A stretch of DNA of 64,000 nucleotides from JBKCUI01 sp052161625 (GTDB lineage: Bacteria; Planctomycetota; Planctomycetia; Pirellulales; Pirellulaceae): NCBI GenBank assembly GCA_052161625.1, contig CP197412.1; one strand, 5' to 3'. The notes under the pieces were generated by a model. It was not told the DNA's origin and did no database searches. It worked only from the letters and a program-made list of their open reading frames with translations. This document shows positions 1 to 8,044 of the stretch, piece by piece. How positions within the stretch are numbered: position 1 is the stretch's first letter; every line of letters starts with the position of its first letter. The position numbers and the translations under genes are program-made.

Positions 1-1
1 G

Positions 2-337
2 CGAGAGATAGCGCATCGATACCAACAATCGTTTAGCGATCTCGATGCAGTCGCCTTGCTTACCGAACCCTCAGAGAGCCAAAGCAATTATTGGCTCAAC
101 GGGTTCCGCATCCCCGGCGCCTCCGTGGCAGATCGAGATGCCATACTCGGTGCGCTCAACGATGCCGGCTACCAAAGCCGTCCCATCTGGGAACCTATGC
201 ATCAACTTCCCATGTATGCCGATTCCCCGCGTGGAGATTTGCCCCGAACCGAGCAATTGAAAGGGGAAATTATCAATATCCCCAGTTCGGCCGATTTGGC
301 ACCAACCCACCTTCTTGAGGCCGCGACTCCACTATGA
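2..337 (+). CDS. LegC/PglE-type sugar aminotransferase, C-terminal fragment (5' end outside window)
   Basis: The reading frame is open from the left edge and ends at 337, giving about 111 C-terminal residues. The segment SNYWLN, followed by RPIWEPMHQLPMY and a terminal NIPSS, is characteristic of the C-terminal domain of DegT/DnrJ/EryC1/StrS PLP-dependent aminotransferases of the LegC/PglE branch. These transfer an amino group from glutamate to a UDP-4-keto-6-deoxy sugar. The PLP lysine region lies outside the window. The stop overlaps the start of the next gene by four bases (ATGA at 334-337), so the two are probably translationally coupled. The neighbouring acetyltransferase, dehydratase and sugar phosphate transferase fit a diacetamido-sugar pathway. 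The exact sugar cannot be read from this fragment. Confidence 0.85.
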   Translation, partial: REIAHRYQQSFSDLDAVALLTEPSESQSNYWLNGFRIPGASVADRDAILGALNDAGYQSRPIWEPMHQLPMYADSPRGDLPRTEQLKGEIINIPSSADLAPTHLLEAATPL

Positions 338-984
338 AACCAATCGCGATTATCGGCTGTGGTGGGCATGCGAGCGTCGTGCGGTCCGCGTTGCTCGCAC
401 TGGACCGAACGATCCTGGTCTCGACCTGTGTGGATCCGACGCAAGTGGATCGGACCATGTTTCCATGGGAAATCATGACCGATAGTGAACTCCTTTCACG
501 CTACAAACCAGACGAAATCGAATTGGTGCTGGGGATCGGCTGGACCTCGCCCAACAACCCGTCCTCTTTGGTGCAACGGATTGTTCGCGAATTCCAAGAG
601 AATGGCTTCCGGTTTACAGGATTTCAGCATCCTTTTGCGTGGATCGCGCCCGAGGCCCATATTGATCCAACGGCTCAGATTCATGCGGGTGCCGTCGTCC
701 AACCGGGAGCGACCATCGGCCCTTTCGCACTGATCAATACGAAGGCCTCGGTGGACCATGATTGCTCCATCGGGGCATTTTGCCATGTAGCTCCCGGTGT
801 GACCTTGTCCGGTAACGTTCGGGTGGCACCGGGTTGTCATTTAGGGACCGGAGCGTCGGTCATTCACGACATAGAGATTGGGGCGGAGAGCTTGATCGCA
901 GCCGGTGCAGTCGTCGTTTCCCCGCTCCCTGCGCATTCGCGTGTGCGCGGAGTTCCTGCCAAGCCCTTTCCTCATCGGAGCTGA
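334..984 (+). CDS. PglD/NeuD-family sugar O/N-acetyltransferase
   Basis: This 216-residue protein begins with a Rossmann-like segment IAIIGCGGHASVV (residues 4-16), typical of the PglD/NeuD N-terminal nucleotide-sugar binding domain. It continues into a left-handed beta-helix made of hexapeptide repeats (IDPTAQIHAGAVVQPGATIG and onward, about residues 110-205). The conserved His of this family is visible in SVDHDCSIG. PglD-type enzymes use acetyl-CoA to acetylate the 4-amino group of a UDP-amino-sugar; NeuD-type enzymes O-acetylate sialic acid-like sugars. The adjacent PglE-, PglF- and PglC-like genes make the bacillosamine-type role more likely. Length is normal for the family. Confidence 0.87.
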   Translation: MKPIAIIGCGGHASVVRSALLALDRTILVSTCVDPTQVDRTMFPWEIMTDSELLSRYKPDEIELVLGIGWTSPNNPSSLVQRIVREFQENGFRFTGFQHPFAWIAPEAHIDPTAQIHAGAVVQPGATIGPFALINTKASVDHDCSIGAFCHVAPGVTLSGNVRVAPGCHLGTGASVIHDIEIGAESLIAAGAVVVSPLPAHSRVRGVPAKPFPHRS

Positions 985-1009
985 CCGCATCGGATCATTG
1001 CGAGACCTT

Positions 1010-2215
1010 ATGAATACGACATTACTGGAGCAGATTGGACGGTGCGAACCGTTGTTCGTGGAAGATCTACGGGCAGCGGAGAAAGAGTTTAGCGAGTTGA
1101 TCCGTACCTCGCGATTCTTGGTGGTCGGCGGTGCAGGATCGATTGGCAGCGCAGTGGTGCGCGAGATCTTCGCACGGAATCCCAAAGTGCTCCATGTGAT
1201 CGACACCTCCGAGAACAATTTGGCCGAGATGGTACGGGATGTTCGGTCGTCGCTCGGTTACATCGATGGCGAGTTTCACGCCTATTGCTTCGACGGCTTG
1301 GGCCCCGAATTCGAATCGTTTGCGAAGAACACGCTCGAGGAGGGGAAAGGGTACGACTACGTTCTCAACTTCTCCGCGCTCAAACATGTACGGAGCGAGA
1401 AGGACCCATTCACCTTGATGCGGCTGATCGACGTGAATGTGTTCCTGACCAAGAAACTGCTTGAGTTCGCAAGGGCTTGCCAGGCGAGGAAGTTTTTCTG
1501 TGTCTCGACGGACAAGGCAGCGAACCCGGTGAACATGATGGGTGGCTCCAAACGGATCATGGAGATGTTCCTTTTGGGGGAGAACAGTCAAACTCCCGTC
1601 TCGACAGCCCGCTTTGCCAACGTTGCCTTCTCGGATGGTTCCTTGCCGCACGCTTGGACGCAGCGGATTCAGAAGCGGCAACCACTCTCAGCACCCAACG
1701 ATGTCCGTCGCTACTTCGTGACACCGCAGGAGGGAGCACACCTCTGTTTGTTCTCCATCCTACAAGGGAACGATCGGGAGATTTACTTTCCGAAACTGAG
1801 TCCTCGTTTGCATCTCATTACCTTTTCGTCGATGGCGGTGAAGTATCTGGCATCGCTCGGATACGAAGCGGTCGAATGCGAGAGCGAGGACGAGGCAAGG
1901 GCCCGCGTCGAAGAGTTCGCAGTTCAAAAGAAATGGCCTGTTTATTTCTTCCCAAGCGATACGACGGGGGAAAAGGATTTCGAAGAGTTCTACACCGATA
2001 CCGAGGAGGTCGATTGGAATCGCTACAAGGAGATCGGCGTCGTGAAGAATGAATTACTGGTCGATGCCGGGCTCCTTCGAGAATTCGAAGCAACTTTGCA
2101 GCGGATGCGAGAGACCCACCGGTGGACCAAACTCGAATTGTTGGAAGCGTTTTCGAAATTGCTTCCGAACTTTGCCCACAAAGAGACCGGCAAAACACTT
2201 GATAACCGGATGTAA
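1010..2215 (+). CDS. PglF/CapD-like NDP-sugar 4,6-dehydratase (short soluble form)
   Basis: This 401-residue SDR-type enzyme has the nucleotide motif VVGGAGSIGSAVV near its N-terminus, NFSALKHV in the middle, and CVSTDKAANPVNMMGGSKRIME. The usual SDR Tyr of YxxxK is a Met here (MGGSK), as in PglF/FlaA1-type 4,6-dehydratases of the CapD family (established knowledge of that family). It probably makes the 4-keto-6-deoxy sugar used by the upstream aminotransferase. It lacks the N-terminal membrane domain of long CapD/PglF proteins and carries a C-terminal tail of about 100 residues. The frame is open back to 905, but ATG 1010 is chosen because the extra 35 residues overlap the previous gene and look non-native. 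Confidence 0.85.
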   Translation: MNTTLLEQIGRCEPLFVEDLRAAEKEFSELIRTSRFLVVGGAGSIGSAVVREIFARNPKVLHVIDTSENNLAEMVRDVRSSLGYIDGEFHAYCFDGLGPEFESFAKNTLEEGKGYDYVLNFSALKHVRSEKDPFTLMRLIDVNVFLTKKLLEFARACQARKFFCVSTDKAANPVNMMGGSKRIMEMFLLGENSQTPVSTARFANVAFSDGSLPHAWTQRIQKRQPLSAPNDVRRYFVTPQEGAHLCLFSILQGNDREIYFPKLSPRLHLITFSSMAVKYLASLGYEAVECESEDEARARVEEFAVQKKWPVYFFPSDTTGEKDFEEFYTDTEEVDWNRYKEIGVVKNELLVDAGLLREFEATLQRMRETHRWTKLELLEAFSKLLPNFAHKETGKTLDNRM

Positions 2216-2233
2216 GAGAAAAGAGAGGCGAAC

Positions 2234-2950
2234 GTGAAGCGTTTGATGGATTTGTTCATTTCCGGGACGGTGCTCCTCCTGCTATCTCCGGTGCTGGTGG
2301 TGGTTATTGTTATTCTCAAGTTGACGGGGGAACGTGAAGCCTTTTACTTCCAAGACCGCGTGGGGTTCATGGGGAAGATCATCCAAGTGACGAAATTTGT
2401 CACGATGGTCAAGAACAGTCCCAACATCGGAACGCAAGACATCACCTTGCGAAACGATCCGCGTGTGCTACCTGTCGGAAAATTTCTTCGCAAGTCGAAG
2501 CTCAACGAAGTGCCTCAGTTATGGGACGTCTTTGTGGGCAAGCTGTCATTGGTTGGTTGGAGGCCTTTGATGCCCAAGGGCTTTGCGGATTATCCGCAAT
2601 GGGTACAGGAGAAGATCGTGCACGTGAAGCCGGGTTTGACGGGAATCGGATCGCTCGTGTTTCGTGATGAAGAGGCGATTATCGCTCGGGCACAAAAAGA
2701 CGGACGGGATTTGCGTCAATGCTACCGCGAGGACATCATGCCCTTCAAAGGGGAGCTGGAAAGTTGGTATGTGGACCATCCAGGGATTGTGACCGATTTC
2801 AAGATCTTGGTTGCGACCGCCATTGCAGTCCTCTTCCCACGCTGGCGAGGATTTTGGAATTGGTTCGCAGACATCCCCAAGCCCCATTCCCAGATCCTCC
2901 AAGAAGTCCTTGGCATCCGCAACGACCGCTCTCCAAGCGGTGTTCTGTAA
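2234..2950 (+). CDS. PglC/WcaJ-type undecaprenyl-phosphate sugar phosphate transferase
   Basis: This is a 238-residue bacterial sugar transferase. An N-terminal hydrophobic re-entrant segment (about residues 8-30) follows KRLMD. The conserved core reads RNDPRVLPVGKFLRKSKLNE, then PQLWDVFVGKLSLVGWRP, then PGLTG. Such monotopic phosphoglycosyl transferases move a sugar-1-phosphate onto undecaprenyl phosphate to start glycan assembly. Two deviations are visible. The catalytic Asp-Glu dyad reads Asn91-Glu92, and the usual GPRP reads GWRP. Asn at that site also occurs in other family members, so activity is not excluded. The start is GTG 2234 after a purine-rich AAGAGAGGCG, 18 bases downstream of the dehydratase, so the two are probably co-transcribed. 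Confidence 0.87.
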   Translation: MKRLMDLFISGTVLLLLSPVLVVVIVILKLTGEREAFYFQDRVGFMGKIIQVTKFVTMVKNSPNIGTQDITLRNDPRVLPVGKFLRKSKLNEVPQLWDVFVGKLSLVGWRPLMPKGFADYPQWVQEKIVHVKPGLTGIGSLVFRDEEAIIARAQKDGRDLRQCYREDIMPFKGELESWYVDHPGIVTDFKILVATAIAVLFPRWRGFWNWFADIPKPHSQILQEVLGIRNDRSPSGVL

Positions 2951-3135
2951 TAGACGTTCTCAGAACGGAGTCCTGTTGCAATCGGTCTGCGAGCGGTGTT
3001 CGCACTCAAACCTGCATGCGTCTTGATCTCTTTCGATATATCATAGGATTTCGGGGAACGCGTTCCGAGAACGCGGGAACACAAACGCCGTTTGGAAAAC
3101 GACTAAACCTTGTCGGTTTTGAAAGATGAATTGGA

Positions 3136-4827
3136 ATGATGGATAACGCTCAAACAGTTCCAGCGAATACGAAGTCGGCGAGAATCCAAGCCTCCCCGAT
3201 CGACCTGGTTTATGCGTTGATCTTGCTGAGTTTAGGGCCGATGGTTTGGCTCCAGGCCAACAGTTTGTGGAATCGTCCCCACTTGCAGTTCTTCCCCCTC
3301 GCGTGGCTTGCGTTCGGTTATTTCCTCTTCGACCGTAGCAAGGGAGTGTTGGGAATCGCAAATTCACTGCGGCAATTGGCAGCGATCGGGCTCCTCCTCG
3401 TCAGCTTGATCGCTGCCGTCGAAGCGGTGCTGATTTCTTCACCGTGGCTGTCGTACGTCGCAGGGGTACTCGTCATCGTTTCATGGATGTTGCTCCGCGT
3501 CACCAGTTTGGGGTGGCATCAAGTGCTCGGGCTATCCAGTTTGCTTTGGATCACCGTCCCGTTGCCAGCAGGTTACGACAACAAGCTCATCCAATATCTG
3601 CAGGCGCAATCGAGCTACACGGCCAGTATGGTTCTCGACGCGATCGGGATCCTGCATGTCCGAGAAGGAAACATTCTTCAGTTGATGGAGAAGCGACTTT
3701 TTGTCGACGAGGCTTGCAGTGGCGTCGACAGTCTTTATGCGTTGATGGCGATTTCGCTGACGTTGGTGCTATGGATGCGTCAACCACTTTCGGTCGCCGT
3801 CGGAGCACTGTGCATGGTCCCCGTGTGGGCCTCGTGCAGCAATATCCTTCGGTTGGTAACCATTGTCTTAGCGATTGAATGGTTGGGACTCGATCTATCC
3901 TCGGGTATGCCCCACACTATCCTAGGACTGGTTGTATTTGTTATCGCGTTTGCCTGCGACTTCGCATTCATTCAGTTCTTGGGAGCCGTAATGGAGCTTC
4001 CCCATCAAACCAAGAAAGCGCGATTGTTGAAGGATCGCCCGGGCCGTTTCTTCCGTGGCGTCCCCGCTGCGCACCATTCCCCACAGGAACTGGAATCGAC
4101 GCCGCAAGTGCAACCGGTCAGTCCTGCCAGTTCCATGCGATGGGCATGGATACTTTCCGGTGTCCTGGCAGTTTGTTTTTTGGGTGTTGGTGCTTATTCG
4201 ACGCGCGTGTTGTCGAGGGGAACGATTTTCCGATTCCCGGAGTTCACTGACGCGTCGTTGGCGAAGCTGAAAGAATCTTTGCAATTGCCGGAAGACTTGA
4301 ACGACTGGAAGCTGTTTCGCACCGAGTTGGTAGAGCGAGGCGTAGAAAACACGATGGGGCAATTCTCGCACGTGTGGCTTTACAACTCCACCAGCACAAC
4401 GGGAACGGTTTCCGTCGACTTCCCGTTCCGCGGCTTCCACTTGCTCGACATTTGTTACGAGGGAGCGGGGTGGCGTCAGCAAGAATCTCAGCAGGTTATT
4501 GAAAGTCCGTTGAACGATCCACAGTTTGCCGACAAGGGAGATTGTCAGGTGCACTTTCTGGATTTGATCAAAGACACTGGAGAGTACGCCTACGTCGCAT
4601 ACGTCCAGTTCCAGTTGGATGGCACGCCTGTCAAGAGTGCAGCAGTATCGCGTGGGTTCGAGCGATTTGAACAGACATTCCTGGAACCGGTGACGTATCA
4701 GATCCAGTCTATCGCCATGTCCAACCAACCCATCCCGGCCAGCGCACGCGAAGCCACGGTGAAGAATCTATTGGCGGCAGCGACAAAAATACGTCCCACC
4801 TTCGTCGGCCTTGAAACCAAAGACTAA
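3136..4827 (+). CDS. Exosortase with fused C-terminal EpsI-like domain (planctomycete exosortase, possibly XrtU type)
   Basis: This 563-residue polytopic membrane protein has about eight hydrophobic segments before residue 285, with the exosortase catalytic set: Cys194 in DEACSG, Arg239 in NILRL and His260 in MPHTILG. After a linker there is a further membrane segment (about 335-355) and a roughly 200-residue extracytoplasmic tail resembling the EpsI/exosortase-associated domain. Exosortases process C-terminal sorting signals (PEP-CTERM-like) on exported proteins, usually beside exopolysaccharide genes. The preceding sugar-initiation genes are consistent with that. No substrate with an obvious PEP-CTERM tail was found in this window. 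The XrtU subtype is a guess from phylum. Confidence 0.88.
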   Translation: MMDNAQTVPANTKSARIQASPIDLVYALILLSLGPMVWLQANSLWNRPHLQFFPLAWLAFGYFLFDRSKGVLGIANSLRQLAAIGLLLVSLIAAVEAVLISSPWLSYVAGVLVIVSWMLLRVTSLGWHQVLGLSSLLWITVPLPAGYDNKLIQYLQAQSSYTASMVLDAIGILHVREGNILQLMEKRLFVDEACSGVDSLYALMAISLTLVLWMRQPLSVAVGALCMVPVWASCSNILRLVTIVLAIEWLGLDLSSGMPHTILGLVVFVIAFACDFAFIQFLGAVMELPHQTKKARLLKDRPGRFFRGVPAAHHSPQELESTPQVQPVSPASSMRWAWILSGVLAVCFLGVGAYSTRVLSRGTIFRFPEFTDASLAKLKESLQLPEDLNDWKLFRTELVERGVENTMGQFSHVWLYNSTSTTGTVSVDFPFRGFHLLDICYEGAGWRQQESQQVIESPLNDPQFADKGDCQVHFLDLIKDTGEYAYVAYVQFQLDGTPVKSAAVSRGFERFEQTFLEPVTYQIQSIAMSNQPIPASAREATVKNLLAAATKIRPTFVGLETKD

Positions 4828-5769
4828 GGATAGGAGTGTCAAACAGTCGTTCTCAGTACAGCAGTCGTACTCGACTGCTCCCCCCCGCCTCCACCCCATC
4901 GGCCCGCTGACCGCCCCAGTTAGGAAGCTCCCCCAAGACGTTGTGATTTGGAGGTGGTCTGGTCGATAGAAAGATGGTACTCAGCGCTGAAACAGTCGAG
5001 GACGACTGTTCGACAACAATGTCGATCTGTTGTCCTCAACAGATCCGCATCGCCTAACACATCGCGCAAGTTAGGAAGCTCCACCAGGACAGCGCGAGGG
5101 AGAGGTGGTCTGGTCGACAGTATGGTGGTACTCGGTGCTAGAACGGTCGAGGACGACCGTTCGACAATGCGTCAACAGTCGAGACGCTGGCTCGACAATC
5201 GATCCTGAAAGGATCAAAGCTTGTAGCCGGGGGTTGAGCGCGAGCGATACCCCCGGTCCCCCCCACCCCTTCTTCTATCCCGAAGGGATTAAAGCAATGC
5301 GATGGCTTAATCGAGATTGGTGTTCCTGCTTGCAATAGAACGCATCTCGATTAACAACACGAAGATGCTCAGGCGTGCGGCTTGCATCCCGCCGGGATGC
5401 TCAATTCTTGGGGAATCCACCGGGGGTATCGCATACGCTCAACCCCCGGCTAATGGCTCGAGTCCTTTCAGGACAAGAACAGGAAAACGTTCGACAGTCG
5501 ATCTGTTGTCCTCAACAGATCAGCATCGCCTAACGCATCACGCCAGTCAGGAATCCCCTCCAGGACAGCGTGAGGGAGAGGTGGTCTGGTCGATAGAAAG
5601 ATGGTACTCAGCGCTAGAACGGTCGAGGACGAGCCGTTCGACATTGGCGAACGCTTGAGAGTGAGCGTAGATAACCGAGAAGTGCCTGGGGGCAACCGCT
5701 GTGAAGCGTGGGATCGGAAGAAAGATCTACTTTCTACCCTCCACTATCTAACGAGTCTTGAGCAACGCT
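4828..5769. repeat. Intergenic block of palindromic repeats, no gene
   Basis: About 940 bases without a convincing gene. It contains a hairpin AGCAGTCG/CGACTGCT at 4860-4879, AGGA-loop hairpins near 4991-5013, 5141-5163 and 5620-5643, two ATCTGTTG/CAACAGAT palindromes (around 5022-5043 and 5500-5521), and a full copy of the nested palindromic element (5201-5474). Blocks such as GTGGTCTGGTCGATAGAAAG recur upstream and downstream of that element. Small open frames here translate repeat sequence and are not called. Confidence 0.8.
5201..5474. repeat. Nested palindromic interspersed element, copy 1 (274 bp)
   Basis: It runs from GATCCTGAAAGGATC to GTCCTTTCAGGAC. The left arm (TAGCCGGGGGTTGAGCG then GCGATACCCCCGG) is an inverted copy of the right arm (ACCGGGGGTATCGC then CGCTCAACCCCCGGCTA). 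Inner inverted pairs include AATCGAGATT/ATCTCGATT, ATCCC/GGGAT and GCATCCC/GGGATGC. Near-identical copies lie at 24695-24968 and 36918-37190, and a short derivative at 31861-31941. Confidence 0.85.
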
Positions 5770-5793
5770 CAAGTGGACGATATTGGACTCGAA
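5770..5793 (+). other. attL: left 24-bp attachment-site repeat of the tRNA-Val element
   Basis: A 24-bp sequence beginning CAAGTGGACGATATTGG is identical to 21833-21856, which forms the T-arm half and 3' end of tRNA-Val. Outside the match the sequences diverge (left continues AACCCTTCG, right continues CCAACGACC). Direct repetition of a tRNA 3' end next to a tyrosine recombinase is the standard signature of site-specific integration. Confidence 0.92.
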
Positions 5794-6159
5794 AACCCTT
5801 CGTTTTCGCAGGGATTTTCACCAAAACAGGCTACCCGAAGCGAAACCCGAAGCGATTTACACCAAAAGGGGGGAGAAAATGCCCCTCTCCTCCAGGGTCC
5901 TTCCTCACCCCTCGCGCTAGCTGCTAACGCATCGCCTGCGCTCGTTGCTGACGCTTCCGGCGAACTTATCGATTCAAGTCTCGCCGATGCTCCTGATGCG
6001 GTTCTGACGCGACAGGAACGGCAAGCAATCGTTTCCGAGATCGGGAGCGAGCTTGCATATCTACCCGATGACGTCCTTCAAAGGATCGCGGCGACCGTCC
6101 GACATGAACGACGGGTTCGGATTGCTATCCTTGCGATGGGCCGGAATCGCGGCCGTTAA
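5794..6159 (+). other. Open frame continuing attL; would become the integrase C-terminus after excision
   Basis: The frame that reads QVDDIGLE through the attL core stays open to 6159. The integrase gene reads the same residues through the attR core in the same frame. Recombination to a circular form would therefore fuse integrase residues 1-440 to the 121 residues encoded here. The distal half (LTRQERQAIVSEIG to the end) has protein-like composition. As a separate gene in the integrated state it has only a weak TTG start at 5758 and no clear ribosome binding site. It also contains one copy of the element-specific CTCGCGCTAGCT motif at 5911-5922. Confidence 0.5.
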
Positions 6160-6304
6160 CGAATCACCGACTCTCGGTTGATTCGTCCCCATCGATCGAG
6201 AACTTCCCAGCGGGACAGGTACGGAGTTTTTGCAAATGAGATCACCACAACAAGCATCGAAACGGTTCTCAATCGGTCGACAAGTTCCAAAGGAGTCATT
6301 CCGA

Positions 6305-6676
6305 ATGACGGTTACTCTCGGCGACGGTTGCGAGCTGAACTATCGAGGCGACCTCGGGGAGGTTCGAAAGGCGATCGAAGTGGTTCGCGATCGAGTGGAC
6401 TTCAAGAGGATCCATACAAGGCAGCTATCGGGAGAAAGGCTTCGCTTCGATGTCTACCTTTGCGATTTTGAGTCCCAAGGGTTCACGCTCTTGAAGGCCG
6501 GCGTTTCGATGGCGACCGTGAAGCACCTTGTTTCGACCTGGGATCCACGCATCCAGGGCGGCGCGTTGCTGTATTGGCCTTCGGGAATCCATGCACACGC
6601 CGCATTCACGGAAGCAGACGAGATCAACGAAGAGACCACCGACGATAGCGAAGTCTTGATTGTGGAGGTTCGCTAA
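6305..6676 (+). CDS. Hypothetical protein of mobile element
   Basis: 123 residues, no family recognised. The C-terminus is acidic (EADEINEETTDDSE). The start is ATG 6305 with a good AAAGGAG at 6289-6295, nine bases upstream; ATG 6236 with GGAG at 6223-6226 is an alternative adding 23 residues. It lies four bases upstream of the CsrA gene and is probably co-transcribed with it, so it may be a partner or simply an operon neighbour. Confidence 0.6.
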   Translation: MTVTLGDGCELNYRGDLGEVRKAIEVVRDRVDFKRIHTRQLSGERLRFDVYLCDFESQGFTLLKAGVSMATVKHLVSTWDPRIQGGALLYWPSGIHAHAAFTEADEINEETTDDSEVLIVEVR

Positions 6677-6680
6677 AGGA

Positions 6681-6881
6681 ATGCTCGTTACCCAATTGAA
6701 AGCAGGGCAAAGAATCAAGATCGGAGCCGATATCGAGGTCCTTATTACGAGGGTTATCGGTAATCGGGTTTCGATCACCATTTTTGCCCCTCGGGAAGTC
6801 CGGATTCGTCGCGGCGAGCTGGCCTTTAAAGATCGGTCCGAAGAAGTGAGAACTTGCTCGGCGATCACTGTCGACATTTAG
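6681..6881 (+). CDS. csrA: CsrA-family RNA-binding translational regulator on the mobile element
   Basis: 66 residues with the CsrA pattern: MLVTQLKAGQRIKIGADIEV, then VIGNRVSITIFAP, then REVRIRRGEL. The usual NAPKEVxVxREEI reads FAPREVRIRRGEL, and the N-terminal LxxxxGExIxIG reads LKAGQRIKIG, so both RNA-contact strands are recognisable. CsrA dimers bind GGA motifs in mRNA leaders and change translation or stability. The short length and ATG just after the preceding stop (AAAGGAATG) support the start at 6681. CsrA homologues occur in other mobile elements and phages; here it could tune element genes or host mRNAs. Targets are unknown. Confidence 0.8.
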   Translation: MLVTQLKAGQRIKIGADIEVLITRVIGNRVSITIFAPREVRIRRGELAFKDRSEEVRTCSAITVDI

Positions 6882-6963
6882 AAACCTATCTGATTAGAAT
6901 CGGCTTCGGTGCGGTCGTTGGGGATCGCATCGGAGCCGTTTTCGTTTTTGGGGATCACGTCCG

Positions 6964-7950
6964 ATGGAAGAAGCAAAGAAGAGTTCAGTTTGGATTATTG
7001 GGGCTGGCTTCTCGCGACACGCGGGAGGGCCTTTGATGAATGAGTTGTTCTCGAAAAAACCGGAGTTGCTAAGAAGAAAAAACAAGATTGCTTTTTTTGA
7101 AGAGGTTGGACGTCTTTACAGGTCGTATGGACCAACAAATATTCGTGTCGAGGAAGATGCGAAAAACGCCATATTGTGGAATGATCCCGAACAGTTTCTA
7201 GAGCTTTTAGACACCGACATCGAAGTAAGGTGGGGAAGAGAACCATTGAAACTATCATCAATGAAGTACCATGCAATCCTGCGCCTCTGCTACGAAGTAA
7301 ACTATTATATAGAACGGTTGCTTCCGCACAGCGACAGGGTTCAGCCATACCGACATTGGCTTTCGAGTATCGGCAAGAGCGATACTATCATATCGTTCAA
7401 TTATGATTCATTGGTCGAGACCATTGCAGGTTTTATCAATAAAGATATTGAAGTTTGTTTTACTGAACGTTCTTCGTGTAACGATCGTCCAAGGTTACTT
7501 AAGCTTCATGGGTCTGTTAATTTGGATCCAGAGGGAAAATTCAGGCCTTACCACTCAGATGATCCCTGTGAGCGGCTTATTGCTACTCCTGGATCTTCGA
7601 AAGGAAAGTCTATTGATACATTTCGCAATCTTTGGGATGAAGCATCTAAGGCAATAAGTGAAGCAAACTATGTTTACATCCTCGGCTACCGATTCCCAGA
7701 ATCCGATTCTTCTGCACTGATGAGGCTTCTGCATCCAATGCGCAGCAATGAGGGCCTACGAGTAAAAGTAGTACTCGGAATTCATGTTGACACGCCGGAG
7801 ATTGTACGGCTTAAGAAGCTTCTCGAGTACAATCTTGGTGCGATGGAGAATGGGTTCGAGATTGTGCCTATGTACGCTCAAGACTTTATGATAGTTGAGA
7901 ACAGATGGAGCGACGATATAGAGGGCGATTTGTTCATTTACGGAAACTGA
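6964..7950 (+). CDS. SIR2-like domain protein (candidate NAD-consuming defence effector)
   Basis: A 328-residue protein with SIR2-like landmarks: GAGFSR (residues 13-18), SFNYDSL (144-150, putative catalytic Asn), KLHGSVN (180-186, putative catalytic His) and ILGYRFPESD (240-249). SIR2-like proteins in mobile elements are often NAD+-degrading antiphage effectors (ThsA and DSR-type are the precedents), but some have other roles. No TIR, HerA or Argonaute partner lies next to it; the nearest gene is csrA. Composition is noticeably more AT-rich than the flanking genes, which suggests separate acquisition. The start ATG 6964 follows a spacer of 82 bases with no strong Shine-Dalgarno. Its position at the left end of the element is typical of cargo. 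Confidence 0.78.
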   Translation: MEEAKKSSVWIIGAGFSRHAGGPLMNELFSKKPELLRRKNKIAFFEEVGRLYRSYGPTNIRVEEDAKNAILWNDPEQFLELLDTDIEVRWGREPLKLSSMKYHAILRLCYEVNYYIERLLPHSDRVQPYRHWLSSIGKSDTIISFNYDSLVETIAGFINKDIEVCFTERSSCNDRPRLLKLHGSVNLDPEGKFRPYHSDDPCERLIATPGSSKGKSIDTFRNLWDEASKAISEANYVYILGYRFPESDSSALMRLLHPMRSNEGLRVKVVLGIHVDTPEIVRLKKLLEYNLGAMENGFEIVPMYAQDFMIVENRWSDDIEGDLFIYGN

Positions 7951-8044
7951 AATAGGCTCTCCAGTTTGCAACTACGTCGATGCAAAGAACACTATTTCAG
8001 CAAGGTATTGATCGAGCAAGTAACTAGGAACCTCTTTTGTTCAA

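Noticed and set aside
905..1009. N-terminal extension of the 4,6-dehydratase
   Set aside because: It overlaps the acetyltransferase gene in another frame and its composition reflects that gene; ATG 1010 precedes the conserved protein.
5758..6159. Independent gene starting at TTG 5758
   Set aside because: It begins in host DNA, crosses the attL core and has no ribosome binding site; it is better explained as the displaced integrase C-terminal frame.
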